A stretch of DNA of 39,084 bases, from the IMG/VR virus record IMGVR_UViG_3300031696_001483, positions 1 through 39,084 of that record. One strand, given 5' to 3'. Of the stretch, positions 31,221-39,084 are shown piece after piece (positions within the stretch are counted from its first letter, which is position 1; every line of letters starts with the position of its first letter). Below the pieces are notes generated by a model that saw nothing but the letters and a program-made list of their open reading frames with translations, was not told the DNA's origin and ran no database searches. The position numbers and the translations under genes were made by a program. The stretch comes from a virus.

Positions 31221-31886
31221 TTGTAGTTTAATGTTATCAAAAAACTCTTTTTTACAAGCATGATCACTTAAAAAGGACCCTTTTAATACAGTCGTCTGTG
31301 TTAGACTATTATGAGCCATTATGCCTCTATTTTCTACACAGCCGTGTGTCATTTCCATGTAAACACCAACGTCACTACTGCCAGTAGCGGACATTATTTC
31401 TCTTGCAATATCGTTACATAGTTCTTCTTGCAACGTGCCGCGGCGGGCGCACCACTGAGCTAATCGTGTATACTTACTTAGACCAATTAGTGTATCAGCG
31501 GCAATAACACCAATGTATGCTGTGCCTGTTACGGGCTGATGGTGATGTGAACACATACTTTTTAGTTCACTGCGCACAACTAGCATACCATCATAACGGT
31601 CACTTGTATGATTTGGAAAGGCAGTAGCATTTGGTCGTTGCTCATAGCGGCCGCTCATGACCTCTCTGATATACATCTTTGCCATGCGACTGGGTGTATT
31701 TTGACTATTGGGATCATTTTCTCTATCAATAATTAGACTGTCTAACACACCCTCGAACTTTTCAGTTAGTTCTAAAATAAGGTTTTCCTCTTCGCCCTCT
31801 TCAATAAAGTCAGCAATATTATCACCAGCCCAAAAGGACTTGCCACTTTTCTGTATTCTCTCTTTAATTATATCGGAAGTCTTCAT
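31203..31886 (-). CDS. folE: GTP cyclohydrolase I (FolE)
   Basis: The 227-residue product carries the complete type I set: MCSHHHQPVTGTAYIGVI at 111-128, LIGLSKYTRLAQWCARRGTLQEEL at 133-156 and THGCVENRGIMAHNSLTQTTVLKGSF from 180. Zinc ligands are C112, H115 and C183. It converts GTP to dihydroneopterin triphosphate plus formate, the first step towards QueD, QueE and 7-deazaguanine. AAGGAAC precedes the ATG; the glycosyltransferase gene ends five bases upstream. The last few codons overlap the HNH gene end. Confidence 0.95.
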   Translation of the reverse strand: MKTSDIIKERIQKSGKSFWAGDNIADFIEEGEEENLILELTEKFEGVLDSLIIDRENDPNSQNTPSRMAKMYIREVMSGRYEQRPNATAFPNHTSDRYDGMLVVRSELKSMCSHHHQPVTGTAYIGVIAADTLIGLSKYTRLAQWCARRGTLQEELCNDIAREIMSATGSSDVGVYMEMTHGCVENRGIMAHNSLTQTTVLKGSFLSDHACKKEFFDNIKLQSRNGN

Positions 31887-31890
31887 TATA

Positions 31891-32958
31891 CTATGTTCCT
31901 TTATTTAAAATATTGTCTAACATGATCTTGCTGGACAAATAATCCTCTATTAATATCTGTTGTTGAGCTTCAATTAACTTTTTGTATGTGTCAAAATTGT
32001 CTAGTTTATCCTGAATAAAATTAACTAAGTCATTACGATGATACACGAAACTACCGTAGTCCGTTGTCCATTCGCTTGGATACTTAAATTCAGGCAAATA
32101 CATCTCACTATAACTACACCGATCAGGCACAACCGGAATTGCACCCGTTAGTACTGCTTCCATAACACTAATGCCTAAGTTTTCATGTAATGCACAACTA
32201 AAGATAAGTTTACTCTTACCCATTTTAGCATAATAATCCGCCTTGTCAAGATTCATCTTCTGTGTGATAACCATATCAAACGTATCAGTCAATGCTTCTG
32301 CTATTTCTGGTTGTTTGTCATCGTTATATCGATGCGGCCACATAATTGTATCTGTCTTAGCAGTGCCTTGATACTGTGTTAACGAATCTACAATAAGCTC
32401 ATGCGGTTGACCACTGCGTATTGCCTTATGATGGTATTCTTCTGGAATGTTGAGATTTTCTAAGAACATACTCCTGTGGCTTTCACTAGCATAGTAGTTG
32501 TAGTCACTGCTATGGAACCAACTAGTCTCAACATGACTCGGCCATGGCTTTTGCATCTTATAACCTAAAATATCACTAGGGTCATAAGCACCAGCATGCC
32601 AAATACTATGAATCTCTACTGGGATATCCAGCAAGTCACTCATGTATTTAATAGGAGTAATGATAAAGTTCCATGCATCAGTAATCAGGAACTTATCACC
32701 GGCTTTAATTCTACCATGACTAAACCAACGACTTACTTGCTCAGTCTGTGATGCTTTGTAAACATTGGTCGCTCCGAAGTCTAAAAACGCCCCTGCACTA
32801 GTCTTATCTTCAATTCCAGCACCGTATACAGTTACCACATCATAGTCCAAGTTCTGCTCAGCAATATTCTTTTCTAGCATTTTAGGAATATTGTCGTACC
32901 ATTGCCTTGTGTAACGTTGATCCAAAGGTTCTATGGGAATTATATAAATTGTGTTCAT
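31891..32958 (-). CDS. GT-B glycosyltransferase next to dpdA
   Basis: The 355-residue product shows the C-terminal Rossmann signature of GT4-like enzymes: HENLGISVMEAVLTGAIPVVPDR, with the paired glutamates that bind the nucleotide sugar, and TIMWPHRYNDDKQPE at the start of that domain. The N-terminal half is less conserved. The ATG overlaps the dpdA stop by ATGA, so the two proteins are coproduced. Acceptor and donor are unknown. A modified base in DNA is a tempting acceptor, but a glycan or protein is equally possible from sequence. Confidence 0.82.
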   Translation of the reverse strand: MNTIYIIPIEPLDQRYTRQWYDNIPKMLEKNIAEQNLDYDVVTVYGAGIEDKTSAGAFLDFGATNVYKASQTEQVSRWFSHGRIKAGDKFLITDAWNFIITPIKYMSDLLDIPVEIHSIWHAGAYDPSDILGYKMQKPWPSHVETSWFHSSDYNYYASESHRSMFLENLNIPEEYHHKAIRSGQPHELIVDSLTQYQGTAKTDTIMWPHRYNDDKQPEIAEALTDTFDMVITQKMNLDKADYYAKMGKSKLIFSCALHENLGISVMEAVLTGAIPVVPDRCSYSEMYLPEFKYPSEWTTDYGSFVYHRNDLVNFIQDKLDNFDTYKKLIEAQQQILIEDYLSSKIMLDNILNKGT

Positions 32959-34418
32959 CGGGCATCATCCTCTGCAAAACTTCCATCAACGTCATCATTA
33001 GTTGTTGCCACATCAAAACTAAACAAACTATCAAATGCATTTGTATTTTTAAGGTTCTTAATACGGCTAAGTTTAGATATTAATCCTTCATGCTTATCTA
33101 TTTCAGCATCAATCGCCTTCATACTCTTGTTATAGTCTTTACTAAACAACTCAACACATAAATCTTGGAATTGGATATATTGATCTGGAATCCATTGGCT
33201 CATGCCGGTTGGCCGCTGTAGTAGTCTGTTTGCCATCTGCACACTATCAATATGCTTGTATATATTATGTCCCATCATCAATGCATATGCAAAACTATCC
33301 CAACTGGTCCTGCCTTCATTACCTAGTTTATTAACCATTCCTGGATCATACCAATTAATATCTCTCCAAGTTAGGCGTTCTCCAATAGGACTATCATCCC
33401 AAGGCCACGGAGCATCCTTGTTAGTTGGGGATTTATCATCTACCATATGCTGCATATTATAACCGATGCGCTTGTTGGTAAATGTATTGCCAGTGTATAC
33501 TTGGCCATTAGCCGTTGCAATAAACGGACTGGCGCAATCCATACTAATAACTAGTTCAGGATTAATCTCTTTTCTAATTGCACGTTGCAATGCGGTGTAC
33601 ATTACGCCTTGATCTAATCTGCCTGTGCCTAGAAAGTGGATCCATTCTGCTTTTTGTAATAGTCCAATCTCTTTAAGATACAATAGTCGTCTTAGGCTAT
33701 GGTTGAGGTTGGTCTTCTGCACACCACCAAACGCCCACCCGCTTGTATGTTGCACAAATGGTAAGCAAACTTTCTCAAACCAATCATCTGCTTGTTCATA
33801 TGTACTGCCTTGGCATACGTTAAGGAACTTTGTTTTTCCTTGGCGATGGTTAAAGAAGTACTTGTTATTTTCGATAGTAGCATTTCTAAATTCATCATAG
33901 TTGTTAAGACCACATTTTGGTTTACCAGTAACCTCGTCAATAAAGTTTAATCCGTTTGTTGGAATATCTAGTACCATGCTGTAGTCAGCTGTATTTTCTA
34001 ACCAGTTAAGAACTTTGCCACGGATTGCGTCTGTTTTAGCATCGCCACCTTCGGGTTCTGTCCATAAGCCCTGCCACACTCCTTTACTAATCTGGAAGCC
34101 GCCACTGTCGCCAAGAAGGATAGTATTCTCACGATCACGATCATGGATCATACCCTCTTTAACTACTGCCTTATTCATATCTAATTCAGCATGACCTGCA
34201 CTATATAATGCGTAATCATATGTAAAGTATCCCTGCTCTCGATTTAAAAAGTTTAGTCCCTCAATGCCATGCTCAAACTTTGCTGGAATTCGGTCTTCTG
34301 GTACGTATGTTGGCTCAACTCGTTGTTTGCTAACATAATTACTATAGAACGTACTTAACGCTGGCGTAAATATCGCATAGTCATTATTCTTCTCTGTAAG
34401 ATTTACTCGATGTGACAT
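32955..34418 (-). CDS. dpdA: DpdA-type DNA-guanine transglycosylase (TGT-like)
   Basis: The 487-residue product has TGT-fold motifs: GDSGGFQISKG at 103-113 (D104 for base contact), NVCQG at 200-204, GWAFGGV at 227-233 and ISMDCASPF at 291-299, where D294 would be the nucleophile. It lacks the tRNA enzyme's CxCxxC zinc site. With folE, queD and queE encoded nearby, it fits DpdA, which swaps guanine in DNA for a 7-deazaguanine. Promoter TTGACT-N17-TACAAT stands upstream, AAGG before the ATG. It leads the dpdA-GT-folE operon. Confidence 0.9.
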   Translation of the reverse strand: MSHRVNLTEKNNDYAIFTPALSTFYSNYVSKQRVEPTYVPEDRIPAKFEHGIEGLNFLNREQGYFTYDYALYSAGHAELDMNKAVVKEGMIHDRDRENTILLGDSGGFQISKGVWQGLWTEPEGGDAKTDAIRGKVLNWLENTADYSMVLDIPTNGLNFIDEVTGKPKCGLNNYDEFRNATIENNKYFFNHRQGKTKFLNVCQGSTYEQADDWFEKVCLPFVQHTSGWAFGGVQKTNLNHSLRRLLYLKEIGLLQKAEWIHFLGTGRLDQGVMYTALQRAIRKEINPELVISMDCASPFIATANGQVYTGNTFTNKRIGYNMQHMVDDKSPTNKDAPWPWDDSPIGERLTWRDINWYDPGMVNKLGNEGRTSWDSFAYALMMGHNIYKHIDSVQMANRLLQRPTGMSQWIPDQYIQFQDLCVELFSKDYNKSMKAIDAEIDKHEGLISKLSRIKNLKNTNAFDSLFSFDVATTNDDVDGSFAEDDAR

Positions 34419-34449
34419 CGTAATCCTTATTGTTTATAGGTTATAATGT

Positions 34450-34478
34450 ATTGTATGGGTATTTAGACTATAAGTCAA
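34450..34478 (-). promoter_or_regulatory. Promoter for the dpdA-glycosyltransferase-folE operon
   Basis: On the minus strand, TTGACT (34473-34478) is 17 nt from TACAAT (34450-34455). The -35 element overlaps the last codons of the upstream aminotransferase gene. Confidence 0.75.
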
Positions 34479-35076
34479 TTTTAATTTTACTACAGTCTGG
34501 ATAAGTTTTTAACTGTGATTTTAAATTTGGTAAGTTGTCTGTGGGATTAAGCATTAGCTCTAATCCTCGTTGCGCATCTTCGAGTCGCATATTATAATGA
34601 AACCCAAGTTGCCAATGCTTCTGTTGATCCCATGGCGTCTTGCTCCATAGTTGTCTGCCGTCATAAGCCATTTGTTTAAGTACGCCATGGTCTGACTTGT
34701 TATCCAAAAGTATGGCGCCGCCGTGGCCAATGTTTAGACGTTTATCCCAGCCAAAGCTAAGACACTGCATACGGCCAGATACAAACATATTTTCGTCAAA
34801 CGCCCTTGCACTATCCCATATGTTCGTTGGAGCAATACGATACTCATATTGCCATTCGCTCGCCCATTCATCCCAATACAATTCCAAACCAAGTTTGTGT
34901 ACGGTCATCGGAACACTTATATAAGTTTGGTTGGGTAGTATAATTGGGCCCGTCCATTTCTTAAAACGGAGACATAATTCAATAGCATGGGTGCAACTAT
35001 CAGTTAATACAACGTGTGGTGCGCCGGTGTATTCACTTAGTACACGCTCAAACTTGTCTAGTATGCTATAATCCAT
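34468..35076 (-). CDS. Short DegT/DnrJ-family aminotransferase (202 aa)
   Basis: The product has TDSCTHAIELCLRF (phosphate-binding region), IWDSARAFDE with the pyridine-contacting Asp, and SFGWDKRLNIGHGGAILL, whose lysine should bind PLP. It ends near residue 202, without the small C-terminal domain of the usual 360-residue enzymes. It looks intact, not recently broken: the start overlaps purT by TAATG and the frame has a proper stop with a promoter right behind. It may need a partner subunit or have a narrowed role. Confidence 0.8.
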   Translation of the reverse strand: MDYSILDKFERVLSEYTGAPHVVLTDSCTHAIELCLRFKKWTGPIILPNQTYISVPMTVHKLGLELYWDEWASEWQYEYRIAPTNIWDSARAFDENMFVSGRMQCLSFGWDKRLNIGHGGAILLDNKSDHGVLKQMAYDGRQLWSKTPWDQQKHWQLGFHYNMRLEDAQRGLELMLNPTDNLPNLKSQLKTYPDCSKIKIDL

Positions 35077-36245
35077 TATAAATGATCATCAGGTGTGATG
35101 TCTAATACTTGGATTTTGCTAGCAGCTAGTTTAGCAGTTTCTACGTCTGGTGCTAGTACCACTCCCATTCTTCTATATGGACGTGTAGTTGGTTTACCAA
35201 ACACCCTAACATCAACATCTGGAATCTTTAGTGCATCATTGATCCCATCAATAAAGAACTGACTGCTATGTTCAGTCGCTAGTACAACATGACTTGCGCC
35301 TGGCCGCACTAGTTTAATATCCGGGATAGGTAAGCCTAAAATAGCACGGGCATGCAAATCAAACTCACTCAAATCTTGTGTATACATGGTCACCATTCCA
35401 GTATCGTGTGGCCGCGGACTTAGCTCACTAAAGACAACCTCTGGCTTATCTGCACTTATGTTAATAAAAAACTCTACGCCAAATAACCCAGCGCCACCTA
35501 AGTCATCCGTTATGGTCTTAGCCATAGCCTGACAATGCATGTCTACGATATGTCCTGTGAAGTCTGGGTCTGTTGCAGGTTGCCAACTATACTGATAATC
35601 ACCACGCTCTTGCACATGTCCAATTACAGGGCAAAATAATGTTGGGCCATTGTATTGTTTAACGGTGAGCATCGTAACTTCATAGTCAAAATTAATAAAC
35701 TCTTCTACAATTACACGCACCCGATCTCCACGCATATTATTTACTGCATATGACCATGCGGCATCTATATCAGCCGCAGTCTTTACAACGCTTTGTCCTT
35801 TGCCACTAGAACTCATAACAGGTTTAACGACACATGGATATCCTACAGTGTGTTCACGTAGATCATCTACAGTCTCAGCATATTCAAATTTTGCTGTCGG
35901 TAGCCCAAGTTCAACTGCACGATCCCTAATACGATCCCTATTCATTGTAAGGTTGGTTGCTCTTGCTGTGGGTATCACAGTGTACCCACGTTCTTCTTTC
36001 TCTAGCAATACTTCTGTGCGGATTGCTTCGACCTCAGGAACAATAATATCCGGTTTATGTTTGTCGATGGTTGCTGACAGTGCCTCACCATCAAGCATAT
36101 CTAATACTTCAAACTTGTCTGCTACTTGCATAGCGGGGGCGCCCCCATAACTATCGCATGCAATCACATGGCATCCCAACTTCTTTGCGCTAATAGTAAA
36201 CTCTTTGCCAAGTTCTCCGCTACCTAATAGTAAGATTTTCTTCAT
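35076..36245 (-). CDS. purT: Formate-dependent GAR transformylase PurT (ATP-grasp)
   Basis: The 389-residue product, full family length, starts [16 protein letters not shown], with [12 protein letters not shown] near 70-81 and [18 protein letters not shown] near 139-156 (ATP-grasp lysine and Gly-loop). [10 protein letters not shown] and [14 protein letters not shown] follow near 250-300, the last carrying metal ligands. PurT makes formyl-GAR from formate, ATP and GAR. FolE, encoded 3.2 kb away, releases formate. It overlaps the DegT gene by TAATG. PurK-like enzymes are a less likely alternative given this motif set. Confidence 0.93.
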   Translation of the reverse strand: MKKILLLGSGELGKEFTISAKKLGCHVIACDSYGGAPAMQVADKFEVLDMLDGEALSATIDKHKPDIIVPEVEAIRTEVLLEKEERGYTVIPTARATNLTMNRDRIRDRAVELGLPTAKFEYAETVDDLREHTVGYPCVVKPVMSSSGKGQSVVKTAADIDAAWSYAVNNMRGDRVRVIVEEFINFDYEVTMLTVKQYNGPTLFCPVIGHVQERGDYQYSWQPATDPDFTGHIVDMHCQAMAKTITDDLGGAGLFGVEFFINISADKPEVVFSELSPRPHDTGMVTMYTQDLSEFDLHARAILGLPIPDIKLVRPGASHVVLATEHSSQFFIDGINDALKIPDVDVRVFGKPTTRPYRRMGVVLAPDVETAKLAASKIQVLDITPDDHL

Positions 36246-36247
36246 TA

Positions 36248-36517
36248 TTATTCACTGCCCATTACAGTAACAGACTCTATATTTGCAATTAAGAAACTAC
36301 GCCACCCCTGTGCATTGATATCCCAGATTGGCATTGATTTCGGCGGCTCTTTAGCTTCTTCAGTTAACTTTGTTTTGGGTGTCTTGATAGGAGGAAGCAT
36401 ATCTTCCCGCAAGGTGCAAGTCATAATTCTCCTATCACCGTTTTTCTTAATAAAGTCAATTTCTAGTATTTCATCTTGTGCGAGAGCAATAATATCATCG
36501 TGTTTCCATTGTGCCAT
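36248..36517 (-). CDS. Small SH3/WYL-like phage protein (DUF2693-like)
   Basis: The 89-residue product has [16 protein letters not shown] near 28-43, a proline- and lysine-rich loop, then [22 protein letters not shown]. The pairing of MxCTLxxxxLP with WDxxxxGWRSF is a recurrent feature of a small beta-barrel family in T4-like phages. It follows the upstream stop by one base. The role is unknown. Confidence 0.65.
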   Translation of the reverse strand: MAQWKHDDIIALAQDEILEIDFIKKNGDRRIMTCTLREDMLPPIKTPKTKLTEEAKEPPKSMPIWDINAQGWRSFLIANIESVTVMGSE

Positions 36518-37042
36518 TTATATGTGTCCTGTTATCTGTAGTGTGTATCTAGGATCCGTTCCTAGGTTTGCAGCCATGTGTGCGACATCACCACGCCACT
36601 TAACATAGTCTCCTTTTTTCCAATCCACAATCGGAACTCCATCTATTTCAAGATAATGTCCACTCTGCCAATCTTCTAAGAATACTATTATACGCTCTAT
36701 TGAGCCTAATGTACAATTAAAAAGTTCTATATATCTTCTGTATATGTCTCCGTGCATGGGTAGTATGGTGCCCGTGTCCATGCGATAATAACTTGTGCCA
36801 ATATTTTTTAGTTTAAACTCGCTTTCCGCCCAAGAAATAACTTGATCGTTATATACAGGCTGGGTATTACGCATGTCACACAAGCTGCCCACAAACTTCT
36901 GTTCTGGAATATCCCAACCTTCCCTACGCCATCTGAATACATCAGATCTATTGTTAAAGGCCTCTGTTATATAATGTAGTTGTTGGTGTTCGTTGCCCCA
37001 AAATGGAATAACAAACCCCCTACGCCACTCTTGTGTTGCCAT
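36518..37042 (-). CDS. 2OG-Fe(II) oxygenase / cupin-like protein
   Basis: The 174-residue product has a HxD...H metal site: H97 and D99 in LPMHGDIYRRY and H155 in GDVAHMAANLG. R166 in RYTLQITG is placed to bind 2-oxoglutarate. FLEDWQSGHYLEIDGVPI between them is the core double-stranded beta-helix seen in phage dioxygenase-like proteins. It should hydroxylate an unknown substrate. The start overlaps the dehydrogenase gene by 23 nt. It could act on nucleotide sugars or on a modified base; neither is proven. Confidence 0.7.
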   Translation of the reverse strand: MATQEWRRGFVIPFWGNEHQQLHYITEAFNNRSDVFRWRREGWDIPEQKFVGSLCDMRNTQPVYNDQVISWAESEFKLKNIGTSYYRMDTGTILPMHGDIYRRYIELFNCTLGSIERIIVFLEDWQSGHYLEIDGVPIVDWKKGDYVKWRGDVAHMAANLGTDPRYTLQITGHI

Positions 37043-38240
37043 AATGTATTACCTCATATGTACTATCTTTAGAAAACGACCGCCACGGATCGACAATAAC
37101 ACTATCCGCATTGACTCTGCAGTATAGGTTGTTTTCGTTTGTGTTATTCATGTAGTCGTACGTTACCTTAGCATTGTGTGCTAGCAGAACTACTGCACTA
37201 TACGGCCCCGGATCAGGGTGTGTAAGTGGATCTACCATGATTGGAAAAAATCCTCTTTCACCACAGTAATGTGCGACTAATAAACTATAACTACCATCGA
37301 GGTAAGGAACATCAGGTTTATATGTTATTCCATGCATTAGCACAGGCAAGTCGCGTTCTTCTGCTAAGTTGCATAAGAAATCAGCCAGGTTCTTTGCTTG
37401 CTGTTCACGACTATTCATAATAGTATGGAACAAATCATACTTTAAATCTAAACTCTCTGCAAGCCAACGTAGTGCAATGTTGTCACGTGGATGACACGGA
37501 CCCGCATCACCCATACCAGCAGTCATATACTTTGGACCCATGATGCGTTGAGTACTGGCCGACAGTGCGTCAGTAACAACATCAGTATCCATATGCCCAA
37601 GTTTCATACTGACATCCTGGATCATATTAACAAGACTTAGTTTAGCACTAATAAATGTGTTATAGAATATCTTAATACTCTCTGCTTCTTCCCACGTACC
37701 AATCACATAGCGGGGGCTATTTTTCATTAGGGATTTATAGAAATTTGTTAGTATTACGCTATCGTTGTTATCATTGCTTTCTTCTGTTCCAATGATTACC
37801 ATCTCTGGATTAACCATGTCCCACGTTACACTTCCCATTGCAATTAGGTATGGATTGTAAATAAACCGTGCGTTTTTAACCAACGGAGCAATCTCTCTGC
37901 GTATTGTTCCAGGGAGTACAGTGCTGATTAATACAACAAGTGTGTTACCTGTAGCATACAAATCTATTTCTTGTATACACTGCTTAACTTGCGTGTAATC
38001 AAAGTCTTTAGGCGCATATTCCATACACGGTGCACTGCCGTCATACTGTGGGTGGTGGGGAGTTTGGATAGCAACGAATACAATATCTTGTCCTTTGACT
38101 GCTTGCTCAATATCAGTAACAACTGTTACTGTCTTGCTTTCCCGGCCGACAATGTCATATCCAGTTACATCGTATTTCTCAGCCATTACTTCCGCACAGG
38201 GCAAACCAAGTTTTCCTAGTCCAATGAAACCTACTTTCAT
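37020..38240 (-). CDS. UDP-glucose/GDP-mannose dehydrogenase-family enzyme
   Basis: The 406-residue product starts MKVGFIGLGKLGLPCAEV, an NAD-binding Rossmann motif. VFVAIQTPHHPQYDGSAP near 55-72 follows, and GMGDAGPCHPRDNIAL near 245-260 carries the catalytic Cys that forms the thiohemiacetal. C-terminal GITYKPDVPYLDGS matches the third domain. The family oxidises the C6 hydroxyl of a nucleotide sugar to a uronic acid. Its ATG overlaps the SDR stop by ATGA. Confidence 0.9.
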   Translation of the reverse strand: MKVGFIGLGKLGLPCAEVMAEKYDVTGYDIVGRESKTVTVVTDIEQAVKGQDIVFVAIQTPHHPQYDGSAPCMEYAPKDFDYTQVKQCIQEIDLYATGNTLVVLISTVLPGTIRREIAPLVKNARFIYNPYLIAMGSVTWDMVNPEMVIIGTEESNDNNDSVILTNFYKSLMKNSPRYVIGTWEEAESIKIFYNTFISAKLSLVNMIQDVSMKLGHMDTDVVTDALSASTQRIMGPKYMTAGMGDAGPCHPRDNIALRWLAESLDLKYDLFHTIMNSREQQAKNLADFLCNLAEERDLPVLMHGITYKPDVPYLDGSYSLLVAHYCGERGFFPIMVDPLTHPDPGPYSAVVLLAHNAKVTYDYMNNTNENNLYCRVNADSVIVDPWRSFSKDSTYEVIHYGNTRVA

Positions 38241-39076
38241 AATATTTTAATTAACTCCTTGATCCCATCTTGGACACTAACTTTAGGAACGTAACCTAAC
38301 TCTGTTGTTATCTTATGAATTGATAATGCTCCACGTTTTGGGTAATCCATATCTCTACCAATCATACTATACGTACCGTTGCCAACTAATTCGCAAACTG
38401 ATTTTGCAATAGCATCTAGTGGATGACTCTGTCCATAACTTATGTTATACGTAGTAGTTTTATAGCTCTGTTGGTCTTTTTTCTCAATAACTAAACGGAT
38501 ACCTTGAACTACATCGCTCACATGCGTAAAGTCTAGACAATTATCCACACCTTTAACTTGTATATTACCACCCTCTTTTGCTGTTCGTATGAATAAAGGA
38601 AGCACTCTATTAGGATTGTCGCCTTCACCGTATACTGCCGTCGGTCTAACAATAGTCCATTTGTCATGTAGTGTTTGCACCAACGCTTCGCCAGTGAGTT
38701 TTAATCTACCGTACAAGTCATTGGGCGCTTTGGGATCGTACTCAATCATTTGTTGATGACTGTTCCAATCACCATACACCATGCTACTGCTAAAATATAT
38801 GAAGTGACTGTTCTTGTATCGTTCTAAACAGTTAATTAATCCTGTTGTTAATGTGTGTGTCGCTTCCACTGGGTTTGCTTTAACCGCCGCCAAGTTAGGC
38901 TCTGCGGCTAAAAATACAACGTGGTCAAAGTTTATGCTAACTCCGTCTAAGTCTTTTTTGTTGTTAACGTTTACTCCTGTGTTCTTGTCTACAGAAACAA
39001 CAAAATAGTCTTTTTCTAAATCACGGCGCAGGTGTTTGCCTATAAACCCATCGCCCCCAATTAGTAGTATGTTCAT
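38237..39076 (-). CDS. SDR-family NAD-dependent nucleotide-sugar epimerase/dehydratase
   Basis: The 279-residue product starts MNILLIGGDGFIGKHL, the GGxGFIG NAD-binding motif. It shows HVVFLAAEPN near 50-60, YFSSSMVYGD near 98-107 and YGRLKLTGE, where Tyr and Lys form the catalytic YxxxK pair. WTIVRPTAVYGEGDNP and FTHVSDVVQGI complete the extended SDR pattern. It probably epimerises or dehydrates a nucleotide sugar together with the following dehydrogenase. The ATG lies eight bases from the window edge, so upstream context is missing. Confidence 0.9.
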   Translation of the reverse strand: MNILLIGGDGFIGKHLRRDLEKDYFVVSVDKNTGVNVNNKKDLDGVSINFDHVVFLAAEPNLAAVKANPVEATHTLTTGLINCLERYKNSHFIYFSSSMVYGDWNSHQQMIEYDPKAPNDLYGRLKLTGEALVQTLHDKWTIVRPTAVYGEGDNPNRVLPLFIRTAKEGGNIQVKGVDNCLDFTHVSDVVQGIRLVIEKKDQQSYKTTTYNISYGQSHPLDAIAKSVCELVGNGTYSMIGRDMDYPKRGALSIHKITTELGYVPKVSVQDGIKELIKIL

Positions 39077-39084
39077 ACTTTTTC

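Noticed and set aside
32955-34418. Housekeeping tRNA-guanine transglycosylase (Tgt)
   Set aside because: It has TGT motifs but lacks the C-terminal CxCxxC...H zinc site, is longer than bacterial Tgt, and lies beside folE in a phage operon. This points to DpdA.
21825-36245. QueC or QueF gene
   Set aside because: No frame in this range shows an ATP-pyrophosphatase SGGxDS loop or a QueF-type motif. It may lie outside the window or in the host.
1-39084. Bacterial chromosome or prophage origin for the window
   Set aside because: There is no integrase, attachment site, rRNA or bacterial operon, and the gene density with many short unknowns and phage replication genes argues for a lytic phage. The subtilase, PurT and sugar genes alone would be ambiguous.

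Overview
The window looks like an accessory and metabolic stretch of a large, tailed, T4-like phage genome infecting a Gram-negative, probably marine bacterium. The evidence is tightly packed genes with ATGA or TAATG overlaps, a lone tRNA gene, a flap-type 5'-3' exonuclease, an ATP-dependent DNA ligase, ThyX, dCMP deaminase, a MoxR/VWA pair, HNH endonucleases and many short unknown genes. No rRNA, transposase, CRISPR array or virion structural gene is visible. A plus-strand block fills about 1-7.6 kb. It meets a long minus-strand block that runs to the right edge and is interrupted by only two plus-strand genes, at 10.9 and 30.6 kb.

Layout. 1-0.46 kb: end of an unknown gene, a small gene and tRNA-Trp. 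0.5-7.6 kb (+): two radical SAM proteins, an unknown partner, a 46-aa basic peptide, a small membrane protein, a NodU/CmcH-type carbamoyltransferase, a DUF59 Fe-S assembly protein, dCMP deaminase and a duplicated glycosyltransferase-like protein. 7.6-10.8 kb (-): a DegT aminotransferase, small genes, ThyX and an AT-hook protein. 10.9 kb (+): an exported protein. 11.4-16.6 kb (-): VWA metallopeptidase-like protein, a three-gene cassette (ParB-like, PD-(D/E)XK-like, HNH), a small gene and the MoxR ATPase. 16.7-21.8 kb (-): WGR-type ligase, small unknowns, exonuclease and an SGNH-like protein. 21.8-36.2 kb (-): histidine phosphatase, QueE, a small SAP-like protein, QueD, a phosphoribosyltransferase, GNAT, a subtilisin-like autotransporter lipoprotein, a YhhQ transporter, a HAD phosphatase, FolE, a glycosyltransferase, DpdA, a short DegT and PurT. 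36.2-39.1 kb (-): an SH3-like small protein, a dioxygenase-like protein, a nucleotide-sugar dehydrogenase and an SDR epimerase.

How the genes fit together. FolE, QueD and QueE make the 7-deazaguanine precursor CDG, YhhQ can import a related base, and DpdA exchanges guanine in DNA for a 7-deazaguanine. The phage therefore probably protects its DNA by 7-deazaguanine substitution. QueC is not visible in the window. Nucleotide-sugar enzymes and a glycosyltransferase directly abut dpdA, which raises the unproven possibility of a decorated base. A separately promoted nuclease cassette could attack unmodified DNA.

The sequence also shows a regulatory layer. There are five good TTGACA/T-N17-TAYAAT-type promoters and four promoters sharing an unusual CARAAMMGRTWGAC block 16 nt before TATTAT-like boxes. 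The queD leader has a ribosome-binding-site hairpin preceded by a possible pseudoknot.
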